NCBI GenBank assembly: GCA_021018815.1
Contig: JAITYX010000033.1
Location: forward strand, 5,813,001-5,877,000
DNA: 64,000 bases
DNA from: Talinum fruticosum
Taxonomy: Eukaryota > Streptophyta > Magnoliopsida > Caryophyllales > Talinaceae
Reading direction: 5' to 3'
The notes beneath the pieces were generated by a model that saw nothing but the letters and a program-made list of their open reading frames with translations, ran no database searches and was not told where the DNA came from. Shown piece by piece: positions 35,403-46,178 of the stretch. The position numbers and the translations under genes were made by a program. How positions within the stretch are numbered: position 1 is the first letter of the stretch; each line of letters opens with the position of its first letter.

Positions 35403-36573
35403 AGAGTGTAGTCATTATACCCATTAAGGGCATTGACATATGCACCCCTGCTAGTATTCCCTTGATTATAAGTTTTCTTATCTTTAGACCGATTACCTCT
35501 ATACCCAGATCACGACTTTTGTGGTCGTGGTGGACAACTTTTCTTCTATCAGCATGTCGGCATCCCTAAGGGTTAAGAAACTCATCATAGGTAGGAATTT
35601 GAGGTGCTGATTATAGGTAGGCTGAAGATTCTTCATGATGATCCTAATTTGGTCTTTCTTAGAAGATCGATCTAGCATGTGGGCAGCCTTTGCCCTCCAT
35701 CCGGTGAAAGTCTGCGAAGGTTTGTTTCTTACCTTGCTTGATCAACTCCAAATCTCTAAGTGTGATAGGTAGATCAATGTTATAGGAGTATTGGTGTAGG
35801 AACTCCTTACACGGATCAGTCAAATTGGTGACGTTGCGTGGGTGGACCGCGTTATACCACTTCATTACATTAGTACCGAAAGTCCATAGGAAGATGATGT
35901 GGTAAATGTCTTCCGGTATGCTCTTAACGAGTCATTGTTCCTAATAAGTTGTGAACATGGTTACGGGGATTCTCGGAACCTTAAAACTTGATATCAAGCG
36001 TGGTGAACTTAGGGGGAGTTTTCCTTTAGGGACTCGAAGTGAATCCCTTACGATCAAAGTAATGGTTACTCGAACATGGATGTCTCCCTTAATATTTGTT
36101 TTATTTTATCAATGCGTGGATCAGAGCTAAGTCTTGGATTCATGCTTGGGACAGCATGGAGGAGATGGACTAGGTGGAGGTGGAGGACCTCCTCCCATTC
36201 ATAATCGTTCTTCTTCCTTGGCTCTCTTACTATCCTCAATAGCTTTTAAGATAGCCTTAAGATCACTTGCTATGGACTATTTTCTTATCCTGGGCCCCAA
36301 TCTTGGCTTCCATTTTGGCTAAGTTTTCGTTGAGCAAAGCAAGGATAAGAGATTATTCTGGTGTTCCATCCATTGGAGGAAAATTCTTTTTAGGTACTAT
36401 CCTACGACGAATAATAAAGCTGGACCGAGTGTGATGTGCACCGCAAGATTTCGCATTAGTCTAGACCGCGAGGCGTAACGTGGTGCAGATTAGGGAGAAG
36501 ATGTGTCGGACTCCATGTTGAAGCATTCTAACCTTTTAGAGCTTGGATTCCGAGGATACTCAATTGAAGTTGA
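35403..36573 (-). pseudogene. Outer Tat element: gag, right of the insertion
   Basis: Minus strand. It continues the gag broken at 15693. KWYNAVHPRNVTNLTDPCKE and YSYNIDLPITLRDLEL at 35659-35865 match the inner gag. The N-terminal helical region is at about 36060-36330. Cut at 36573 by a solo copia LTR. Confidence 0.8.
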
Positions 36574-38060
36574 TGAAGACTCAAATTCTAACTCTACGTC
36601 ATTCCGAGTACTACATGAAGATTCGGTATAAATCTTATCTCATCTAAGTTTTGATTTCAAGACATTCTTAGTGTTATAGAAACTCTCGTATAAGTTTTCA
36701 TATGTTTCTGGCTGATTCGAAATCACATTATCGTATATCTTCTACAGTGATGTTTCTTACTCACTCATACCTCACTCGGATGTAGTGCATATTCAAATAA
36801 TTTCTCTAACTTTTTTATTCGAGTTCCGACTTGGATCTTTCAACGCAAAGTGAATTACAATGTTAATTCCTTCTTTTATGTCGGTTTGTTTGTTTGACAA
36901 TTATTTGTCCGGATCAAGTCGTTATACTTTGATGATTCTATTCTTTTTAACTTGATCATTCTTAGGATTGACTCGATGGAATTTGAGTATATTGAATACT
37001 AGATTTAGAAAATTCCACTCTTCTATGCCTAAGATAATTATGCACTTAATTATCTTAATTAAATTATTATCTATTCCTAATTTTGGACAAAAGTATTTTA
37101 TACTTTGAGAACCAAAGTGGTTTACTTTTGTCGGTTATTCAAACGAGGTTATCTCATTTTTGAAATACAAAAGTAGCCGGCTTCTAGTCTGTCAATAACT
37201 AGAACACAAGCTTTATCTACTTTTGAACAGGGCTCGGACACCGTGTCGGGATTGTCTGTTTCCAAGACTGGAAAATTCCAACGCTAGGCTCAACGGTGGT
37301 TTCCATCCTGCTTTTCGGACATCACCAGTTGACTGGAGTACCTTTAGGAGCAAAGAGCCATTGCACAACGTTCACATCCCAACAGATCTTTTCCGAGTGA
37401 CTCAAAAGAGCCTTTACGAGTGGTCAATAAGGACTTCTATTTAGAATCAATACTCAACAGTCACTCTGCTTGGTCATCTATATATAGAAGCCACTTCACA
37501 AGACTTGAGGATTGTTGGATTTATTGCTGAACATTACTTGAGCAAAAATCATTGTTTTCATATTCAATCTTCCACTTACAACTCCAAGCTTGTAATTAAT
37601 ATTTTCCGAGTTGTAAAGTCTTGTAATCAGTTACATACTTCTCTTATTTTCTGAGTAAGGTCCCTTGACTGAGCTGTAAGGGTTAACTCAACTCATTTGT
37701 CCATAACTCGTAAAGGTTATCTTAGTTAGGAAGTACTAGATCAACTAAGGGAATTTCTAAGTCTAGGAAAACCTTGTAAGGAATTGTCTAAGGGAGCAAT
37801 TCTGCTAGAGTCGGTTCGTTGTATTTTAAGGATTCAAAATAGTGGATTTGACTTGGTGCTTGGATTAGCACTGTCTCGTAGTTTTCCGCCCTAGGAGGGT
37901 TTCCATGTATTCCTGAGTGTTTTCGTTTCGAGTCCAATCTAGACTCAAACTCGCTTGTTTATTCTTTTCTAAGCAAAAAGTTACTAAGTTCCCTCAAATT
38001 TCCTCATCACCCTATTCACCCCCTCTAGGGTGATTTAGACTCTCCAAGAGCAAACCTTCA
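36574..38060 (+). mobile_element. Solo copia LTR in the outer Tat gag/leader
   Basis: 1487 bp, TGAAGACTCAA...CAAACCTTCA, with no internal region. Target duplication GTTGA (36569-36573) and GTAGA (38061-38065). The uninterrupted homologue at 32295-32315 reads CAATTGCGGTAGACTTCCC, so the flanks join as expected. Promoter TATA (CTATATATAGAAGCC) at about 37480. Confidence 0.9.
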
Positions 38061-38065
38061 GTAGA

Positions 38066-39249
38066 CTTCCCTATTCCGGAACCCAAGCGATGATACTTAG
38101 GACCAGGTGAAGGAATATCACTTTTGGAAGAAAAGGGTTTGAGCACGAGACCCGAAGAGACTAGGAATGTTCTTTATTTGGATGCACGTAAGGAATGAAA
38201 AACAAATGAAATGCATGCAATGCTTACGATTTAATTTGGGATATTTTTATGATTTGGCTAATGCCTAATTGGAATGCACACATTATTGATCATAATTGAA
38301 GATGGATTTGTTTTGGCTAATATGCAAGAATTCACCTAATCCGAGATGATTTTTATTTTGGCTAAATACAAAATGAAAATGCAGAATGGACTTACCTAAT
38401 TTGAGATAATTTTTATCTTGGCTAAATGAAAGTTGAAAATGCAAAATGGACTTACCTAATTTGAGATGATTTTTATTTTTGCTAAATGAAAGATGAAAAT
38501 GTAAACTGGAAATGCGGAAAAAGAAAGTCTAAAGATTAACCGCCTAAAGAGATAGAGCAGTTCTTGGTAGAACTCTTCTAGATCGACTGGCAATAATGAC
38601 CTAGACCGACTAAAGAAAGGATTCTAGAATGACTCAAAAATGAAAACAATGGACGATGTAAAAGGGAAAGATAATTTTGACTTTTGGCTAAAAATGCACA
38701 TAATGGACCCACTCTAGAGAATTTTTATTATTGTACTTTATTTACAACCATGCAAGGGCTAATCAACACTCCTCACCTATCCTTAATGGCTTATAAGTAG
38801 AAGATTAAATCTGAAATTAACCACACTCATCCAGGCATGCAAATGAAGAGGCAAGGTACCCCTAAGGAGCAAGGGCCTATGGCAAAAAAAAGAGCGTTAA
38901 AACTAGGTAGAATACATGGTGTCTAATAGTTTGAGGATTTAGTCCTCCATGGGGTGCACGGCAGGAAAAATGCATTGAATCCTCGGTGCCTCTTGGTAAG
39001 CCAAGAGGGCGTGCTATGAGGGAAGAGGTGCCGCCTCCGTTGGCAATCAAGCCTAATTGGGCTCGCCTCGGGACGTAGTGGGAGCCTCTTCCCAAAAATG
39101 TTTTTTAAGGGCAAAGCCTAATGGTTGACCGGCAAAAATAAACTATGGTCAAGGTTGGTTAAAATGCAAATATATTATTAAAACTCACAGCTCAAATTTT
39201 CAATTTTCGTCCTCTTAAATAAGTTATTTATCCCTAGCAGAGTCACCAT
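38066..39249 (-). other. Outer Tat element: leader, minisatellite and primer site
   Basis: Homologous to 32320-33445. It contains three clear and one degenerate 60-bp units (about 38277-38510, CCTAATTTGAGATGATTTTT). The primer site, rc TGGTGACTCTGCTAGGG, sits at 39231-39249 next to the LTR. Confidence 0.75.
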
Positions 39250-40842
39250 TGTAGGAACCACGGTCCTCCGTTCCTTGTAGGGGGTGGGGGGATAGGGGAG
39301 GGGGCTTCCCCACGAATTTGGCAGGTTTTAAATTTTTCTTTTTTGATTGTTGAAGATGAAAATGATTTTAGGGTTTTGAAGATGAAATCTAGAAAGTGGG
39401 GATAAATGTATTATTTAGATTTCCGAATTTTATTAAATCAAGTTAAAGTGAATTAAATCAGATTGAGTGGCCAAAACTAACAAAACAAAAATAAAGAAAT
39501 GCTCTTCCAACCTTAGTATGAGAAAACTAAATTGAAAGAGGCTAAAAAGTGACTATATTGATTTAAAACCGAGAATCGGATTTGGGGGCGAGGGTAGGAA
39601 ATGTAGGGTCGCCCATCAAATGACGACCATTAATAGTTTGAGTAGTGAATCTAAATAATATATTGAACACAAGAAAACAACATGCGATATGGAAACCAAA
39701 GCATAATAATGAAAGTGGTAAAGACATATATGAAAAACGATAGAGAAAGCAATAATGAAAAGAAAAGGAAAGCGGAAAGGAAAGAAAGTGAGAAATTAAA
39801 AGTTTACATCGGGCGGGGAGGAATTGAACACAATACAATTCTTTCTCCACAATATGGAAAGTCTGTAGAAACATTAAATAAATAAATAACTATTATGAAG
39901 GTTGAATTGGTGCCCTCAAGTTGTCCCACCTGCTAATCTAAATCTCGGATCTGGATTTGTTTATGCGACGGTGATGATTTGATAAGGCTTTTGTGAGTTT
40001 TTTGGAGATGGATAGGTAGCAAGATGAGTGATGGAGTTTTCGGGTTCGGATGTAGTTGGAATGGAGAGTAGATTAGGAACAGGCTGAAAAGAAACCAAGA
40101 GATCGGAATAAAAAAAGGCGTATTAAGTCGCTCTTAGTCAAGTTTCAGCAAGCATAACATTAAGGAATAAGACGTTGTGGAAATAAGAGCCTAAGCTCTC
40201 TATTTATAGAGAGAGGCTAGGTCACAAAATGACCGAGGGTTCCCACTCAATCAGCCGTCCAAAGTGAACCGGAATCAACTAAAAATCAGTCTAGAAAATG
40301 AAGGGATAAAACCGGATAGAATCGGATCCCGGGTTGGGGGCGCCGGCCATACGATGTCTTTCTCGGGAGCTAATGTTGTTTTGAGGGACACCGGTCATAA
40401 TGTTGTTTTAAGGGAAAAAGCTTTGTGTCTAAGACGGACTATCTTGGACCTAAACGCGGCGTTTTGATGCTAGTGATCATGAAACGTGGTGCCTAACATC
40501 ATTTTTATGTCTTCGAGCATCGTGTCTAGGTTCGACAAAAGTAAAACGCGGTGGTTTAAGCCTTGAATCTCCCCTACGTGGCACAAGATTTTCGTTGGCT
40601 CTACTGAGTTTGACTCGGGATTGGACTGTCCGAAAGAAAGGGGATTTTTGGACCGACCCAAGGCAAAAGGCTATTTATTTGGTGCTAAGGGGTTCTTTGT
40701 GGTTTACTAGCTTTCGTCGCACCAATGAAATACCGTCTCGTGATCCAAATCGTCATGCAGGACTTAAGATTTCATCATTGGGCCTATAATATAAAATACG
40801 TAAAGAAAAGAGATAAGAGACGACATGTTTTAGGTGTCTACA
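39250..40842 (-). repeat. 5' LTR of the outer Tat element
   Basis: 1593 bp. On plus TGTAGGAACCACGGTC...TTTTAGGTGTCTACA. The TATA region (rc TCTATAAATAGAGAG) is at 40197-40213. Shorter than the inner element's LTR. The matching 3' LTR and pol of this copy are not in the window. Confidence 0.8.
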
Positions 40843-41280
40843 ACTGTCTCGCACAACCAATGAACATATGGTATTATAGGGCCCGTCATTTTGTCTTCAT
40901 TAGTTTGTTTTTCGATTTGTTTTTGATCGAATAATCCAGTACAATATCGAACGTTCGTACATTCAATTATTTACTAACAAAATGTTGGTATGGAAAAATG
41001 CCTAGCTTAGCTTCAACTTAAGAAATGATCAATCTTCAAGCAGTACTCACCGAGCTTCAAGACTTTGATCAAGCCAATTTCAAGATATTCTTAGTCGGAT
41101 TTCGGAATTCATCTCGCGAGACAAGTCCAATTCCCTATTCGAAGTTCAAGTTAGGAGACAACCAATTCTAGACCCCTTAATTCAATTAACATCCTAGGCA
41201 ACGTCAATTAAGCAAATAAGTAACCTTTAGTATTTACTTTGACCCTCGCCTTTTAGTCTCTGGTCAAAGTGGGTGCAAAA
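40843..41280 (+). other. 3' internal end and polypurine tract of a plus-strand Tat element
   Basis: Non-coding. It ends CTCTGGTCAAAGTGGGTGCAAAA, the purine-rich tract directly before the LTR start at 41281. It lies between two Tat LTRs of opposite orientation. Confidence 0.55.
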
Positions 41281-42955
41281 TGTAGACAGACTAAAACGTG
41301 TCATCCTTATCTTTTTAATTACTTTGTTTATTTTTGTTAGGCTGGTGATGAAAACCCAGTCTTGTGTGTAAGCTCAAGTTGAGATTGAACTAAAGCAGAG
41401 TGGAGGGAGCCGTTTAGCCCATAAAAAGCCAACTAACACCACAAAAGAGCCTAGTTTTCTTTTCCGTGGCCCAAATCTAGTCCATTTAATCTATTTTTGG
41501 ATGGTCCATAGAAGTTTACGCTCCCAAGCCTAGTCTTAAACTAGTGCCTAGCCACATATCTGCAAAAGCCCAACATTTTGCTTTCTTTCGGTGACCGATT
41601 CTGGCACACTTTTCCAAACAACTAAACATCGTCATTTTAGATCTAGCGCCCACCTATGGTTCCTTTTGAAAGGTGTCATTTTGATTGGTTCAGTTCATGA
41701 TTTTTTTTTATCCAATTCCAATAATTTTGGGCCTAGTTCATCATTTAGTCGATGGTGGAGGCTAATTCTAGGGTTTTCTAAACCCTAAAATTTTCTATAA
41801 ATAGAGGGCCTCGCCCCCACCCCCATTTCACACACCAATTCAACCGAAAACGTACCTCATTTATGCTGAAATTCTCTCCCATTCTATTCTCTGTGTTTTC
41901 ATTCTCTCTCTCAAAATTGTTTTCTAAACCTATTGAAAAGCCCTCTTTTCCGTCTCTTTTTACCACTTTTCCTGTTATTACCCTCGCTGAAATCCGATCC
42001 CGATTCAAGCTTGGTAGGTGGGTCAACCTCGAGGATGTCGTTCAACCATTTCGAGTTTATAATTTAAAGTTTTATTTAATTTTCATATTTATTGCTTTCC
42101 ATATAATAGTTTGAAGTTGTAATCGCTTTATTTTCCACACCACCTAATGTAACTTTTTATTTCTCGCTTTTTTATGCTTTTTTATAACTTTCTTTTATTG
42201 CTTTTATTTATCGCTTTTATGCATGCTTTGATTGCTTTAATTTTCACATCTTACATGTTAGTTTCCTATTTTTAATTAACATATTTAGACTCGCATTTTC
42301 AATTAGTAGAGGTCGTTTGTCGATGAGCAGCATGAGGAGTGACCCTCCTCGTTTCATACCATCGCCGTTGATCACCTGGATTGTTGGTTTTTGACCAATG
42401 GAGTCCTTTTCGAAAAAGTTTTCAAACTTCTTGGTTTTTGTCCCTTTTGGTAGTCCCTTCGAGTAAGCTCGGAATTAGAAAAGTGCCATTTTATTTTGTT
42501 AGTCTTTTATTCCTAAAACTTACCGGCGACTCCTCGATTTGAACCATTTTTATCTACAATTATTTCTCGGTTTTTTGTTGTAGAATTGATAAAAGTAGGG
42601 AAATTAACTTACAACTTGAAGCCATCTGGCCAAGATTGTCTCGACAGTCCCAACAAGATGGTCGGCGACAGACAACGAGTCGCGATAGGCCGGCCCCGAC
42701 CCCCAACTATTGCCCGGCCTTACCTTCCGGCCCAAGCGGACCCCACTACCTGGTCTAGTAGCTTTGCGGAAGTTTCTTTTTTTCCCTCTTTTCATGTTTC
42801 TGTTTGAATAAAAATATACCCGAGACTTCTAAAATGAAATTAGAATAAAATAATTAATAAAAATTTCAATCACTCTTTTATCTAAAACATCTTTTAAAAT
42901 CTAATTTAAAAATCAATTTAATAAGTGACCCACCTCGTATAAAGCCGACATTCAC
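41281..42955 (+). repeat. Tat/Ogre 3' LTR, plus strand
   Basis: Starts TGTAGACAGACTAAAACG after a polypurine tract. Promoter TTTCTATAAATAGAGGG is at 41793-41809, followed by a CT-rich leader. The U5-like region near 42800 shares CCCGAGACTTC with the other Tat LTRs. The right end is not sharply defined (about 42955) and no primer site follows, consistent with a 3' LTR. Confidence 0.65.
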
Positions 42956-43949
42956 AGGGAGGAATACACCGCATTTTTTTTATCGCTTCCTCTTTCTCTC
43001 TTTTGTGACGAGGGGAAGGTTCAGGTGTGGGCTCTTAAACCTGAGGAATCACTTTTTAGTTGAAATAGACATATTAAGCGGTCTAATCCTTACTCTCATG
43101 CCTCTATTTCGATTGATCCACCCATTCAGTCACTTATCATCTTCAGTAATAGAGTTAAAATCCCGAGTAACCCTTCCTATTCTCAGGCGATCTAGGAATG
43201 ATTCATCTCTAAGTCTCTTAATATGACCAATAGAAAGGAAAAAGATCCCTAACCATCCATAGTGAAACTCACGGACATATTATAAAATTCCCACTAGAAC
43301 TACATAGGATCTTGACTTGATAGTCGATTTAAGTCCTATAAGCAAACACATAATATATCAACAATTCCATTGGTTCTGAAGGTTTTTTCACTTACGTGCT
43401 TGCATGTGTATGCTTGTGTCTATAATGATATGTAAGTTTTTATTCTTAGTTCGTCAATTTATTTTATGTAAGCTTATTGACCAACATTTTAAATGAATGA
43501 ACAGAAGATAGAATATATTAGTAGGATTCTATCTTTAGGATGGAGGAAGTGGCTGAGTCATTTGTAATTGCACTTTATAACCTAGACCCCAGACCCACCA
43601 TATCAGGTTCTTCGATTAGTTTTATATTGCTTTTGCCTTTTTTCGAAAAAATATAGTTTTAAATTATTTTGTGAAAACCTTATCCTTGTTTGAATCATAG
43701 GAAGGTGGAAACTCAAGCCACTTCATTTTCTCACCATAGAAGCTGGCATCAATCCATAGCAGGGCGGTTCTTTTAAAGATGTTTTCATTCCCAAGTGGGA
43801 TCCGTAGTGAGGGAAAATCCTCGTCTTTCTCCCCCTCGCTGGGATCCGGGTCCCGGAGTATGCAAATGAGTCTTAGCAGCTGTGTATTCTACTTTTTACA
43901 TGAGTGAGGTTAATGCTTATTTATTTTTTCAATGTGGATATAACCAAAA
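42956..43949. other. Unassigned region
   Basis: About 1 kb without a convincing coding frame or repeat match inside the window. GGGATCC-rich text at 43790-43860 stands out from the AT-rich surroundings. It may be older host DNA or the upstream part of the LINE fragment that follows. Confidence 0.3.
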
Positions 43950-44115
43950 GGTACTTAAGAAGATTTGCAGATGGGCAAGATTTGTTAAACTAGGTACTAA
44001 ATGGAAGGTCGACTGATAGAAACAAAAAGGGTCGGCTATGAAGAAGAATGTGGTGAATGCTATTTTTACTACTTGTGTTTATCACATCCGATCAAAGAAG
44101 GATAAAATGATGTAG
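43950..44115 (+). pseudogene. LINE (non-LTR retrotransposon) C-terminal fragment, tentative
   Basis: One frame reads KKICRWARF, then after two stops KGSAMKKNVVNAIFTTCVYH, then IRSKKDKM. The pattern of basic/W residues followed by an A-hydrophobic-YHIW-RN-like block is that of the zinc-binding tail after plant LINE reverse transcriptases. No RT core is visible. A random frame is possible. Confidence 0.4.
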
Positions 44116-44205
44116 AGTAGAGATACAAGCACATGGAATTCATAAAAAATAAAAATGAACAAAAGAAAATGTTTTAGAAGGGTATGAGATGGATTATAAA
44201 ATTTC

Positions 44206-44485
44206 GGGTCTATTTGATTCTTGGAAAATTAGGTGGAAAGAAAATTTTTAGGAAAGTAAGAATTTTTTTGTGTTTGGTTCAAGGAAAATGGAACCGAAAA
44301 AATCATGTGGAAAATTTGGTGGAAAATGGATAATTTTAGACAAGTTTCAATTGATGGTTTTTTTTCCTCCTCAATTTCATTAGTCTAAATGAAAGAAAAA
44401 AAAATCAATTTTCTCTAATTTTTTCCTAATAATTTTTTCCTTCAAATTTTCTTTCCACCTAATTTTCCTAAAATCAAATAGACCC
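44206..44485. mobile_element. MITE with long terminal inverted repeats
   Basis: 280 bp, AT-rich, non-coding. The ends GGGTCTATTTGATT and AATCAAATAGACCC are perfect complements, and the match continues with few mismatches for nearly 50 bases (AAAATTAGGTGGAAAGAAAA). Flanks TTC and TTA could be a decayed 3-bp target duplication as in PIF/Harbinger-type (Tourist) MITEs. The superfamily is inferred. Confidence 0.8.
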
Positions 44486-44590
44486 TTAGGCTGTATTTGA
44501 TTTGAAGAAAATAGGTTGGAAAGAAAATTTAAATGGAAAAAAGTAATGAGGAAAAAAGTTAAGGGAAAATTAATTTTTTCTTGTGTTTGG
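44486..44590. other. Left half of an AT-rich repeat split by the copia element
   Basis: GGCTGTATTTGATTTG after TTA resembles a Harbinger-type terminus. The sequence continues beyond the copia insertion at 55357-55587 without an obvious matching right end. No coding capacity. Confidence 0.4.
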
Positions 44591-46119
44591 TGAAGACTCG
44601 GTACATCGCTCTATATCTTTCCGAGTCATGCAAAGGGAATCGGGTATAACGATGTCATTCATATAGAGTTTTGATTCCAAGGCATTCTCTGTGTCTTAGA
44701 AACTTACTTGAGTTAAAAAGTATCTTTCCTATGCGATTTGGCCGTCACATATCTCTTTAATCGCTTTTCGCTTAGCGACTCGTAAAACTTGTTCTTTATT
44801 CCGAGTCCACTCTCACTCGTAATCCGACTTGTGGTTATTTACTCTATTGTTTGCAGAGTCGGCATTCGTAGTTCATTTCATGCTTAGTCTACATCAAGTG
44901 TTTCCCACTCGATATTTGTTAATAGAACTTGATTCTTTGCTTAAGACTAAGTCTTATGGAACTCGAGTATCATGGATATTAGACTCGAAAAATCCATTTC
45001 TTTTCCGACTCGTATAATCTGTTGGTTAATTATCATGATTATATTATTATCTCGTGTCTAACCTTGGACCAAAGTATTTTATACTTTGAGAACCGAAGGT
45101 GTTTTACTTTTGTAGGTTATTCAATCGAGGATATCTTTTCAAAATACAAAAGTAGCCGGCTTCGTAACGTCAAATCACCAGCGAGATATGGCTTTTCACC
45201 TTCCCCGCTTTAGTCCCGTAAGATTGTGTCGAAGCCGTCCGCTTCCATATCCGGAAAACTGGAACGCCAAGCTTAACGGTGGGTTTCACCACATTTATCA
45301 AGACACAACCGACGGTTTTGGGACTTCCAAGAGAGTTAAACCGTTGTCCAACGTCCATATTTCAACGGATACTTTCCGAGTGACTCGTAAAGCCTTTCAC
45401 AACGGTCACAGAGGACTCTCGGTCAGCAGATGAAGATAACGGCTACTCGCCTCGTCATCTATAAATGGAAGCCACTTCACAAGACTTGAAGATAGCCGAA
45501 CATATTGTCAATACACTTACTTGAACAAAGTCATTGTATTTACTTTCAATCTTCTACTTACAACTCCTACTCGTAATTCATTACTTTCGAGTTGTAAGGT
45601 CTTGTACTTAGTTACAAACTCTTCTTACATTCTTTGTAAGGTCCCTTGACTAAGTCTGTAAAGGTTAACTCAGCTTAGTTGTCCCTAGCTGTAAGGGTTA
45701 TCTCAGCTAGGAAGTACTAGATCGGATAAGGGAATTTCGAGTCTAGGAAAACTTGTATAGAGTTGTCCAAGGGAGCAACTCGGGTTCTCGTCAAGTTCAC
45801 GGTATTTTGTGGACTCAAAATAGTGGATTTGACTTCGTGTCCGGATTGACACGGGCCGTGGTTTTCCGCCCCAGGAGGGTTTCCACGTAAATTCTCTCGT
45901 GTTCTATTTCGAGTTCATTCTAGACTCGCATGCACCCGTCGAACGTGTTTACTCCGATTCATTACATTCTCGAGTCCAATATTTTCGGACCCCTTGCTTA
46001 GACTCGAATCCGTCTTTGACTCTTCTCTCGTCATAAAGGTGTGTGCTTTCGCAAAGAATTTTTCATCACCCTATTCGCCCCCTCTAGGGTGACTCGGACT
46101 CTCCCCGAGCAAACCTTCA
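44591..46119 (+). repeat. 5' LTR of the full-length copia element
   Basis: TGAAGACTCGGTACATCGC...GAGCAAACCTTCA, 1529 bp. The TATA box CTATAAATGG is at 45459-45468; about 55 bases downstream begins the R-like region. U5 holds CCCTAGCTGTAAGGG and CCCCAGGAGGGTTTCCACG. Its pairing with 53825-55351 shows differences mainly at CTG, CCG and CG positions. Confidence 0.95.
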
Positions 46120-46121
46120 AT

Positions 46122-46132
46122 TGGTATCGAGC
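46122..46132 (+). other. Primer-binding site, tRNA-iMet type
   Basis: TGGTATCGAGC, three bases after the LTR end, the same one-base-short variant as at 2091 and 60494. Confidence 0.8.
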
Positions 46133-46178
46133 CTAGCCTTTCAAAAAGGATCTAACAGTCCAAAGGTTTAAAGATCGG

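Noticed and set aside
42956..43949. Organelle (plastid or mitochondrial) insertion
   Set aside because: The text looked unlike the surrounding repeats, but I could not match it to any organelle gene.
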